Source of the DNA: Xestospongia bergquistia
Taxonomy: Eukaryota > Porifera > Demospongiae > Haplosclerida > Petrosiidae
NCBI GenBank assembly: GCA_963965975.1
Contig: OZ014419.1
Span: forward strand, 6,404,150 to 6,468,149
Direction of reading: 5' to 3'
DNA length: 64,000 nt
Shown here piece after piece: positions 36,650 through 46,470 of this stretch. Position numbers and translations under genes: made by a program. The first letter of the stretch is position 1. Each line of letters begins with the position of its first letter. Below the pieces are notes generated by a model that was not told where the DNA came from, did no database searches, and saw only the letters and a program-made list of their open reading frames with translations.

Positions 36650-36708
36650 TATGAATCCTTTCTCCAATGTACGAGCTCCACCCTTAGCCACACCCCTTAT
36701 CATTGTGT
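36650..36708. promoter_or_regulatory. Compact bidirectional promoter region
   Basis: Only 59 bp separate the divergent start codons at 36649 (minus) and 36709 (plus). It contains GAGCTCCACCCTTAGCCACA, a GC-box-like CCACCC/CCACACCCC arrangement and no TATA box. The block was duplicated downstream at about 39035-39085. If the plus-strand protein starts at the later ATG (36775), the intergenic space is 125 bp. Confidence 0.5.
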
Positions 36709-38433
36709 ATGGCTCATGTTAATTTGCAAAAATCTGTTATCTTCCCTTCCCATTTTAGATATCTAGTTAGAAGTATGTCGGTAGTAGATAGCAGGTATAA
36801 AAGAGACACTCTTTATCCCTACACTCCACCTGTTTGGGCTTCCAAACTATTACGTCCTCCATCTCATAGGTTACTTGTAAGTGAGCAATATTTCTATGCA
36901 CATGTTACTTATTCCTTTTCAGTTAGCTCAGTTACCTACTCCCATTCATCAGTGGTCTCCACAAGGTATACCAGAAGGATTTGAGCTGTATATTAAAAGA
37001 GATGACCAGACTGGAGCTGCACTCAGTGGCAACAAGGTTTTATAACACTCATACACACAACTCAACCAGACATTGAGAACTAGCTACACTGAAAATACAT
37101 TACAATAGTTACTTATTAGCACATTGAACCTACTCTTTACTTTAGATTCGTAAACTTGAATTCCTTATGGCTGATGCTCTTTATAACAAATGTGACACAG
37201 TTGTCACAATGGGTGGAATACAATCTAACCATGCTCGTGCCACAGCTGTAATAGGAAAACAACTAGGGCTCCAACCACACCTTCTCTTACGATCTAAAAA
37301 CACAGTAAAATAAGAAGACTAATTCGTCTCTCTTTATCACTTATTTTCTCTTTTTGACTTCACAGGATATATCTAGTGTTGGTTGTAATGGTAATCTTCT
37401 CTTAAATCGATTAATGGGTGCAGATATTATCATCTGTCCTTATCGTAATAAAGAGGACAAGATAATTGATGATAAGCGTGTTAAAGGCATGGATACATTG
37501 ATGGATGAGTACGCTGAAGTATTGAGGTAAGAAAGACTAGCACTAGAAAAGAAAGGATCAATTACTATTACTGTTGATCTCTGGTTTTTAGATCCAAAGG
37601 TCATAATCCTTATTTAATACCTCTTGGTGGCTCAAATGTATTGGGTTTATGGGGTTATATTGAAGCTTTTCGTGAATTTATGGAACAGGTAGAATATTCA
37701 TAACAAATTTATTTCTAATTGTATTGGATCTTAGGATATTTTGGACCAATTTGATGATATAGTTATGGCTATTGGAAGTGGAGGAACTACTGCTGGTATT
37801 GCTCTTGCAAACTATCTGACTGGCTCAAAACTCAAGTAATTAAATCATTTATAATGTATTAATACTACAATGTTTTCTATAGAGTACATGGTGTTTGTGT
37901 GTGTGATAATGCAGACTATTTTTATGAATTTATCGATGATCACTTGAAAGAGTTTGGAGTGTCTGAGCTGGTGAAGGCTAGAGAAATTGTTGATCTCATT
38001 GATGGTTATAAAGGAAAGGGCTATGCTCTATCAACCGAGGAAGAATTAAGTAAGAATGTTAGAACAATCTCTATTTCTCTTTCTCTCATAAAGAGCAACT
38101 TATCCAAATTTCTACTAAAACTGGAGTAATACTTGATAGAGTCTATACTTTTAAAGCAGTGAAAGGAATGTTGGAAGAACTGAAAAAAAATCCATCAAGA
38201 TTCAAAGGAAGGAAGATCTTGTTTCTACACACTGGTATGAGACCATTGACCACATTATCCCTATTTCCAACCAGATTAGTGATTATTAAGTTTAAGTGTC
38301 TTTCCATTATCTTACAGGTGGTATACACAGTATCTTTGATGGTGAATTGGAATCTATTGTAGATCTTGTTGAAGAGAGCAATAAAATTTACGATTATCTT
38401 AGTCCATCTAATCCAACAAAAACTGAAGAATAA
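36709..38433 (+). CDS. D-cysteine desulfhydrase / ACC-deaminase-like PLP enzyme, copy 1 (ancestral type, 407 aa)
   Basis: Fold-type II PLP enzyme. Members of this family release pyruvate, H2S and ammonia from D-cysteine or open ACC. Motifs: [27 protein letters not shown] (Schiff-base Lys in SGNK), [12 protein letters not shown] (SNH substrate/proton loop), PLGGSNVLGLWGY, and the phosphate-binding IGSGGTTAGIALA. Exons: 36709-36876, 36923-37036, 37146-37304, 37366-37526, 37592-37688, 37735-37835, 37883-38049, 38094-38234, 38318-38433; phases agree. The alternative ATG at 36775 gives 385 aa; the longer form adds a basic, hydrophobic N-terminus that might be a mitochondrial presequence. All expected motifs are intact. 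Nine introns' worth of splice sites show it is a eukaryotic gene and not bacterial contamination. D-cysteine activity is inferred. Confidence 0.88.
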
Positions 38434-38559
38434 GCAATTATATTATTAACGCAGTTATTTATTTGTGATCAATTATAATTGATATGTGTACTAAAAAGAG
38501 ATAAAATTAAAATATAAATTAGTTTAATTAAGTGGAATCTAATAATTTGACTATTACAG

Positions 38560-39720
38560 ATATACACATATCCATATTAAGTTCTTGGGATGGACTAATA
38601 AAATCATCTCCTAGTTTTTTTACTAATTGTTTTATTAATTGGCTTAATCTGAGGCATAAAATCATCTCCTAGTTTTTTCACTAATTGTTTTATTAATTGG
38701 CTTAATCTGAGGCTATTTGTCAAGGCAGATTTGTCTTCAGTAGTGTGAATACAGCTGAGGAAGACACTCCTTCAAGAGGATTTAGCTTGAGACTACAGAT
38801 ACACAAACACTCAATTCTTTGATGAAATTATATAAGTTAAATCTTCTCCATAACCTAAAACTATAAGGCTGTTGTATAAATATTGAAGTAAATTAATGGA
38901 CATCTATTAAAATCAAGGTGTAAATTTCTTAAGTCTTTCATAATAATACATGATCAGTGATGATTTAAAAGTTGTTTGAATTTAACACATGATCTCAGTT
39001 TTATTATGTTATAATAATACTCACAAATATTACCTTCTCAAACTACGAGCTCCACCCTTAGCCACACCTCTTATCACTGTGTATGGCTCATCTTAATTTG
39101 CAAAAATCTGTTATCCTTCCTTCCCATTTTAGATATTTAGTTAGAAGTATGTTAGTAGTAGATGGCAGGTATAAAAGAGACACTCTTTATCCCAACATTC
39201 CACCTGTTTTGGGTTCCAAACTATTACATCCTCCATCTCATAAGTTACTTGTAAATGAGCAAATGTTTCCATGCACATGTTACTTATAATATTCCTGTTC
39301 AGTTAGCTCAGTTACCTACTCCCATTCATCAATGGTCTCCATAAGGTCTACCAGAAGGATTTGAGCTATATATTAAAAGAGATGACCTGACTGGAACTGC
39401 ACTCAGTTGTAACAAGGTTTTATAACACTCATACACCTCATACACACAACTCAACCAGACATTGAGAACTAGCTACACTGAAAATACATTACAATAGTTA
39501 CTTATTAGCACATTGAACCTACTCTTTACTTTAGATTCGTAAACTTGAATTCCTTATGGCTGATGCTCTTTATAACAAATGTGACATTGTTATCACAATG
39601 GGTGGTATACAATCTAACCATGCTCATGCCACAGCTGTAATAGGAAAACAACTAGGACACCAACCACACTTTATTTTACAATCTAACAACACAGTAACAT
39701 AAAGACTGATAGATAATTAA
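38560..39720. repeat. Segmental duplication of the phosphoesterase/PLP-enzyme promoter region
   Basis: Matches about 36215-37320 in order: phosphoesterase intron 1, the bidirectional promoter, and exons 1-3 of PLP-enzyme copy 1, shifted by roughly 2.4 kb. A 59-bp segment containing CTAATTGTTTTATTAATTGG is doubled within it (about 38600-38715). The phosphoesterase start codon is not preserved in the duplicate. Confidence 0.8.
39083..39720 (+). pseudogene. Broken partial copy of PLP-enzyme gene 1 (exons 1-3)
   Basis: The exon 1 equivalent (AHLNLQKSVILPSHFRYLVRS) is open. In exon 2 a CAA codon has become TAA just after the QWSP block (about 39343), SGN has become SCN, and the sequence ends after the exon 3 equivalent. 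Exons 4-9 are absent. It lies on the segmental duplication and includes the copied promoter, so short transcripts are possible. Confidence 0.8.
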
Positions 39721-39801
39721 GTTTACTGGATATGTACACCTGCTTTGTTTCCTCAGAAAGTGAGCCTGTCTCATATAGGCTAGACCTAGTTAGGGTACTG
39801 A

Positions 39802-41660
39802 ATGAATAGTGTTGGTGATCATAAGTTGTATACACCTCCAGACTGGGCTACAGGACTAGGCAAAATACCAAAGTCAAGAATAAAGGTATAGTCTAACTGT
39901 GTTTGGTTTAACTTTGCAGATATATATGTTTAAACATAACTTACTATGTTGTACCTGTTACAATTTATGCGATTTTTATGATAATATTCACAAAATGATT
40001 GACATTTCATAAATATTCCTTTTTACAACCCTCTATATAAATTCATGTATACAAAAAAAAATATTTCTGTCTCTTAACAACAGAGAAATATCTTCCAAAC
40101 CTCTTTCTTATAGTTAGCTCAACTACCTACTCCCATCCATCCATGGTCTTTACCTGGACTACCAGAAGAGTTTGAGCTGTATATTAAAAGAGATGACCTC
40201 ACTGGAGCTGCACTCAGTGGTAATAAGGTTATTATAAAGTTAATAAACAGGAACAGCACAGTTATCTACACTGTATTCCAGTAGGTACGTAAACTAGAAT
40301 TCATATTTGCTGAAGCTATAGATCAAGGCCGTGATACTATCATTACTGGTGGACTGATACAATCTAATAATGCACGAGCTACTGCTGTAGTTGCCAAGGA
40401 ACTTGGACTGGACTGTCATTTATTGTTATATGGATCAGTAAGTATATTGTAATGTTCAATGCATGTATAAGTTGTACACCAAGGTAAATGTTCATATTAG
40501 ATCTATCAGACTGAACACCAGTACCAATGGCACAGTGTTACTCATAAAAATGATATCATTCCATAGACCACTACAGATAAAGAGAAAATGAAGCCTACTG
40601 GAAATCTTTTGTTGAGTAGAATGGCAGGGTCAACATTAGGTATTGGGTCAGACTTTTCAGCAGATCCCTTTACCCGGGTCTCAACAGATTGTTCGGATAT
40701 CACAGCAAAGTTAATGTAAGCTTAGCTTCATTATAAAGGTACATTAGACACTATTATCACAATTGCAGAACTCAAGGTAAAACATCCTACTCCATGGAAC
40801 TAGGCGGAGCTAATGCTGCTGGGTTTTGGGGCTACATTGAATTTTTCAAAGAAATAATAGAACAGGTTTAATTTTTCTCTTTTAAGTATCCTCTTCATAA
40901 ACATTTTTAGGGGGCACTAGAAAATTTTGATGATATTGTTACTACTATTGGCACAGGAGGAACAGCTTGTAGTCTAGCTATAGCCAATTATCTCACTGGA
41001 TCTAAATTGAGGTAGAATTATTTTAACCCTTTTCTTTAATTACCACTAATAACAATTTTATATAAGAAAACAATTATGTAGGGTTCATGGCATGCTGGTT
41101 TCTTTTAAGGTCCAAGTCAATGTGATCTGTGAACATATGGATTCTGAGATATCTGATGTAGGATTAAAAGGAGAAGATGGTCAACCATTAAAAAGTGTTA
41201 ACTTAATGAACATTGTTGATATGCAAGGAAAGTATCATGAAGAAGATTTAGGTGAAAATCATTCATATTTTTTTGTTAATGTTATCTTGTTTCTGTAGGT
41301 TTCCTAACTACAGTCTCTACTCAAACTGGTATTATATTAGATACCACATATACATTGAAAGCTGTTATTGGTATGTTACATGAGATGAAGACAAATCCAG
41401 ACAGTTTTAAAGGTCGTAGAATCCTCTTCATCCATACTGGTAAGTCATCAAAATTAAACCTGAGATAATTATTATTATCATAATTTAGCAGTAAATACAG
41501 GTTCTATATTTAGTGTTACAATATCATTTATAGTATATCACTGTGTTCACACTTAGGTGGTCTGTTTGGTCTTGCTACTGGCAAGTTAGATGAGATACTC
41601 ATATCAACTCCTGAGACTAATAAAATACATTCAATATTTGATTTTATTCCTGATCAATAG
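39802..41660 (+). CDS. D-cysteine desulfhydrase-like PLP enzyme, copy 2 (370 aa)
   Basis: Derived-type paralogue with nine exons: 39802-39885, 40114-40227, 40285-40437, 40567-40715, 40769-40865, 40911-41011, 41082-41251, 41299-41439, 41557-41660; phases agree. It starts [20 protein letters not shown]. The PLP lysine is kept (SGNKVRKLEF), but the substrate loop reads GGLIQSNNARA: the usual second Gly is Leu and the SNH histidine is Asn. The phosphate loop reads IGTGGTACSLA. The insert region [18 protein letters not shown] replaces the copy 1 sequence LLLNRLMGADIIICPYR. Intron 1 is 228 nt, longer than the 45 nt of copies 3-6. The 3' flank carries a foldback transposon 66 bp after the stop. Catalysis may differ from copy 1. 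Confidence 0.82.
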
Positions 41661-41729
41661 AATGTGTAATGGCTGCTGGAGAACTAAATCAATTGTCACT
41701 CATCATTCATTTATGATAAAAATTATTAA

Positions 41730-42972
41730 GGTAAAAATATCTGAAATTTTTTTTCAGCTTTTTTTGATGGAATCATGTAAAGATACTTGTTCTAATAATT
41801 GATCATGCTTTAAAAAATTTATTAAACCCTAGTACTTTGCAGAAATGTAGTTTGATTCCTTAATATCTGCAATGTTTGGAGACGTCAAATAATAATATTA
41901 AAGAACCTAGAGAGCTGAAACTTTTGAAAATTAAAGTTGAAGTCAATTACTACAATTTTACGGATGGATTTATTTCTATAATAATATTTGACATTTTTAC
42001 AAAGCTATAAACCTTCCCTACTTTAATCACTATTATTATTACATGTTATACAAATCGTACAAAGAAATGCATCCGTAAAAGTACTAAAAATTGATCATTT
42101 TCGTTCTTGAACTTGTCAGCAGGTTGTTACATTATCCATAAAATCAAAAATCACAACAAAAGTATCTAACAGTGCAAAAGTCGCCATCTTGATAATGAAT
42201 AATCGATTTTCATTAATTAAAGCCAATGAATACACTTAGTGTCAGGTTATTGATAAGTGACTTTCGCGGGGTTAAAATAGTTAAATAAAATGTATTAATT
42301 ATTATTACTATTATTATTATTGTTATTATTGTTCGTAGTCTTATGTGCCTTCATCTCAAAGCAGACCATGCTTTAATAACAGTAATAACAACAATAATAA
42401 AAATAGTAATAATATATTTAACTATTTTAACCCCGCGAAAGTCACTTATCAATAACCTGACACTAAGTGTATTCATTGGCTTTAATTAATAAAAATCGAT
42501 TATTCATTATCAAGATGGCGACTTTTGCACTGTTAGATACTGTTGTTGTGATTTTTGATTCTATGGATAATGTAACAACCTGCTGACAAGTTCAAGAACG
42601 AAAATGATCAATTTTTAGTACTTTTACGGATGCATTTCTTTGTACGATTTGTATAACATGTAATAATAATAGTGATTAAAGTAGGGAAGGTTTATAGGTT
42701 TGTAAAAATGTCAAATATTATTGTAGAAATAAATCCATCCGTATAATTGTAGTAATTGACTTCATCTTTAATTTTCAAAAGTTTCAGCTCTCTAGGTTCT
42801 TTAATATTATTATTTGACGTCTCCAAACATTGCAGATATTAAGGAATCAAACTACATTTCTGCAAAGTACTAGGGTTTAAAAAGTTTTTTAAAGCATGAT
42901 CAATTATTAGAACAAGTATCTTTACATGATTCCATCAAAAAAAGCTGAAAAAAATTTTCAGATATTTTTACC
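41730..42972. mobile_element. Foldback (MITE-like) DNA transposon with TTAA target duplications, 1243 bp
   Basis: Inverted arms of about 600 bp (41730 to about 42333 and about 42377 to 42972) are nearly identical and begin GGTAAAAATATCTGAAA on each strand, with a spacer of only about 40 bp. TTAA flanks the element at 41726-41729 and 42973-42976. The homologous 3' flank of copy 3 has a single TTAA (48196-48199) and no insert, which gives an exact empty site. No transposase frame is visible, so it is non-autonomous. TTAA duplications are typical of the piggyBac superfamily; the end sequence is not the classic CCC, so the assignment is tentative. Confidence 0.88.
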
Positions 42973-43353
42973 TTAAAACAGTATATGTAGTTATAAAACC
43001 AACTTGTGAGAACTACAAGTTAGGAAACAATAAAGAGAAAGACAAATTTAACCTGATAAGTCTGGTGTCCTTGGTGCTTTTAGGGGTGCCTTGGGCCAGG
43101 TGTTAGTGCAGTGGTACTTTGACTGTATTCATTCTTCAAAATTTATAGGAGCTACTAAAGCAGTTTTCTCTAAGCAGAAACTCTTAATAAACACACATCT
43201 TCTAGTTGGAGTATTATATCAAAGCATCTTCATTTCTACACTTCAGGGCCAAACCAAGTTGTCAAATGTCCCCCTCCGGACAGGGCTATCAGAGAAAGAA
43301 TAAAAGGACAGAAGTTATAAATGAATATTGTAACAAAGCTATACTTCTTGTAG

Positions 43354-43715
43354 TTAGCTCAACTACCTACTCCCATTCATCCATGGTGTTACTAGGACCA
43401 CCAGGAGAGTTTGAGCTGTATATTAAAAGAGATGACCAGACTGGAGCTGCACTCATTGGTAATAAGGTTAAAAAACAGGGACAGCACAGTTATCTACACT
43501 GCATTCCAGTAGGTACATAAACTAAAATTCATTTGCTGAAGCTATAGATCAAGGCTTAGATACTATCATTACTAGTGGACTGATACAATCTAATAATGCA
43601 CAAGCTACTGCTGTAGTTGGCATTATCTTATTGGTGGTATACACAGTATCTTTGTTAAAGAGAGCAATATAATATAATTTACAACTTAGTCCATTTAATC
43701 CAGCAAACTGAGGAG
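43354..43715 (+). pseudogene. Chimeric fragment of two PLP-enzyme paralogues
   Basis: From 43354 to 43620 it matches exons 2-3 of the derived copies ([22 protein letters not shown]), with SGNK changed to IGNK and base losses in the exon 3 part (AACTAAAATTCATTTGCTG). At about 43620 it switches to the last intron and exon of copy 1 (CATTATCTTATTGGTGGTA, TATCTTTG, then GAGAGCAATA). Exons 4-8 are missing. Reads as a product of unequal recombination or deletion between copies. Confidence 0.75.
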
Positions 43716-43972
43716 TAACTGAATTTTATTCTCATCTGTTAATCATTTTTTAGAAATGTTACTATGTATGTAAATAAACAAGAAAGAGAAAAAGGACACC
43801 TTATTGGTGAATTTTTTTCCTCAAAAATTGGGGTGTGGTTAGTTTGCATTCTTCTGAAGAGTGAAGACTAAATAATTTTTCTCCCTTTGTCCAGTATTAT
43901 CTACTGTACTGTAAGTAATCTTACTATCATGATTTAATATATGACTCTCAGTTACTCTAGTCTAGATCTGAT

Positions 43973-46111
43973 ATGAGTTCTACCTGCTGTCTAAAATGTA
44001 ATCAACCTTATTGTGACCCTCGTTTGCTCTCTTGTTGTCACTCCTTCTGTACTCAATGTATCCAGTCTCTCATCACTGAAGACACTGGGACTAACTTCCT
44101 CACTTGTCCCTCTTGTCAACAGACCACATCTGTACCCAGTGGAGGAGCCACCTCTCTTCCTTGTAACCTTCACCTTGTCAACAAGCAAAGTGACATTCTT
44201 AATAAGATCACATCTAACTCTCCTCCTCCATGTGACTCATGTGGTAAGGATCTTGCCATAGCATACTGTACTGAGTGTACAGATCTCCTCTGTAAACAAT
44301 GTTGGGATGCTCATCAAATGGTACGTTTAACTCGTACACATTCTTCCTTTACTCTGGAAGAAGCTCGTAGCATGTCTCAAGATAGCCTATCCAAAATGAT
44401 CCCATCCTCCTCTTGTACCTGCCAAGATCATACTGATCAACAACTTGACTTTTACTGCCAACAATGTGCCATTCCTATTTGTGTTAAATGTATTATCATC
44501 AACCACAAGGACCATCCTGTTACTGAGGTCAGTAAACAAGCAGACGAGAATAAACAGGCAGTATTTCAGTGCCTAGAAGGTTTCCGGGTAGCTCAACAAC
44601 AGCTTAACAAGGTTCTGATATCAGGAGAAGAGGTAAAGGGGATGATCAAAGCTTATAAGGATGAGGTCAATACAATCATACGTCAAACATTTGCCAGTCT
44701 TCAGCAACTTCTACATCAACGCGAGGAGGCTCTGTTAGCTCAGAATAGCGAGGTAGCTAATGCTAAGGAGGTTCGTTTGTCTCTTCAACTGGAGGGGATC
44801 CAACATCTCTTGGAGACCATCACCCACTGTCAGAGGTTTGCAACCACTGCCACTGGAGAGTACAATGATGTTGAGTTATTATCAGTTGCTCACACTCTGG
44901 AGACCAGAGCAAATCAATTACAACAACAGTTCTCTGAGACATCTCTTGAGCTCTCTGAGTCACCAACTATATCAGTAAATATTAATACAGATGAACTAGT
45001 TACAAATATAGCTAACTTGGGTGTTGTGCTTGAAGGAGATATTTCTCCTACTCATACAACAGCAAAAGTACCTTCTTGTGTAAAAGTGGGCAAAGAGTTA
45101 AATGTTAAAGTCATATCCAGAGACAATAAAGGGAAGGAGTTATTTAATGGAGGTGCAACAGTGAGTGGTAGATTTATTCCAGTTGGAACAATAATTCAAG
45201 CTAAGACCACAGATTTTGGAGATGGTACATATCTTATCGCTTTGACTCCTCAGCAATTTGGTCGACATAAGCTTTCCCTCACTGTTCATGGTCAGTCTAT
45301 TCAAGGCAGTCCCTTTAGCTCTTTTGTTAGCCGAGATTACACTACTGTCAAAGAACCCGTACAGACTATTACTGGGATAAATAAACCACAATTCATAGCC
45401 ATTTCTGATAGTGGTGACATGTTTGTCACTAGTGGGGGTAGCCATTGTATATATGTATATGACAGTAGTGGAAGAAAGAAGAGTATCATTGGTTCAAATT
45501 TTAATCTTCCCAGTGGAATAGCTATCTGTGGTGATATAATATATGTAGCAGAGAATAGAGGAAACAAGATTCACAAATTAACATTAGGAGGGGATCTTTT
45601 GAGTACTTTTGGCTATAGAGGTTCAGGCAATGGTCACCTCTCATATCCCTGGGCTATATGTATTGGTCCTGATAGTAAAATATATGTTGCTGAATATGGT
45701 AATAATCGTGTTCAGGTATTTCATTGTGATGAGACTTTCTCTCATATCATCAATGGTAATGTAACAGGTGATGGCAGGTTTCAAGGTCCTGAAGGTCTTT
45801 CCTTTGATCCATCTGGTCACCTTCATGTGACTGGTTATAAGTCTAACACAGTTACTGTCTTCACTCCTGAGGGTCAATATGTTCATCATTATGGCCAGTC
45901 TTATCTTAGTGGACCTTGTGGTATAGCTATTGATTCAGCTGGTGAATCACTTGTTGCAAATGGTAGTAAAAATTCCCTCACTATATTTGATCCAAATGGC
46001 ACTTGTATTGAATTATTAGGAGAACTTGACACTCCAATAGGAGTAGCTGTGACTCATGATGGATCAGTGTGGGTAGCTGATCGGGGCAACCATAGACTAG
46101 TAAAGTACTAA
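43973..46111 (+). CDS. TRIM-NHL protein: RING, two B-boxes, coiled coil, filamin repeat, NHL propeller (712 aa)
   Basis: Probable E3 ubiquitin ligase of the TRIM2/TRIM3/TRIM71-like architecture, encoded by one exon. Order: RING finger (residues 6-48: CLKC, CCHSFCTQC, CPSC), B-box 1 (about 86-125, CDSCGKDLAIAYCTEC), B-box 2 (about 148-188, DFYCQQCAIPICVKC, then NHKDHP), a coiled coil (about 200-320), a filamin-type Ig repeat (about 335-445, ending GQSIQGSPFSSFV) and about six NHL repeats (455-712, such as PWAICIGPDSKIYVAEYGNN and VAVTHDGSVWVADRGNHR). NHL propellers in this family bind RNA or protein targets. It lies in the same orientation inside the PLP-enzyme cluster, between a fragment and copy 3. 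Sponges carry many such genes, so one-to-one orthology with a vertebrate TRIM is not claimed. Confidence 0.92.
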   Translation: MSSTCCLKCNQPYCDPRLLSCCHSFCTQCIQSLITEDTGTNFLTCPSCQQTTSVPSGGATSLPCNLHLVNKQSDILNKITSNSPPPCDSCGKDLAIAYCTECTDLLCKQCWDAHQMVRLTRTHSSFTLEEARSMSQDSLSKMIPSSSCTCQDHTDQQLDFYCQQCAIPICVKCIIINHKDHPVTEVSKQADENKQAVFQCLEGFRVAQQQLNKVLISGEEVKGMIKAYKDEVNTIIRQTFASLQQLLHQREEALLAQNSEVANAKEVRLSLQLEGIQHLLETITHCQRFATTATGEYNDVELLSVAHTLETRANQLQQQFSETSLELSESPTISVNINTDELVTNIANLGVVLEGDISPTHTTAKVPSCVKVGKELNVKVISRDNKGKELFNGGATVSGRFIPVGTIIQAKTTDFGDGTYLIALTPQQFGRHKLSLTVHGQSIQGSPFSSFVSRDYTTVKEPVQTITGINKPQFIAISDSGDMFVTSGGSHCIYVYDSSGRKKSIIGSNFNLPSGIAICGDIIYVAENRGNKIHKLTLGGDLLSTFGYRGSGNGHLSYPWAICIGPDSKIYVAEYGNNRVQVFHCDETFSHIINGNVTGDGRFQGPEGLSFDPSGHLHVTGYKSNTVTVFTPEGQYVHHYGQSYLSGPCGIAIDSAGESLVANGSKNSLTIFDPNGTCIELLGELDTPIGVAVTHDGSVWVADRGNHRLVKY

Positions 46112-46470
46112 GTTCTTTTTAAAATCAAGCAGGATTTGATGCTTTTATTAAATCTGTAATATACCATGATTTAGCCTATTTTTATGGTTGTTTCTTATAT
46201 TTATTACAGATGATTTATTTTCTGCTTATCGATATTGTTAATTCTAATGTTTCTGAAAATTATAGCAGAATGGAAACAATAATTTATCTTTTTTGGAAAC
46301 ACACACATCAGAATTTACTGTAGACACTGTTGACAAGACTTATGACTGTTTTAATATATTTAATCCAGAATTATAAACAGTTGTTTTTAAAGTGTTGTAA
46401 TGCTTTACTTAATGCATGCATTTGGTTGATATATCATCTTATCATATTAGAGGGTGGGTCAGGCCTAAGA
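46112..46470. other. Spacer between the TRIM-NHL gene and PLP-enzyme copy 3
   Basis: AT-rich; serves as TRIM 3' flank and 5' flank of copy 3. Copy 3 lacks the AATTGGG/CCCAATT palindrome seen upstream of copies 4-6. Confidence 0.5.

Noticed and set aside
43991-45889. Several frames on other strands within the TRIM-NHL gene
   Set aside because: Shadow frames of a 712-codon gene with clear domain structure.
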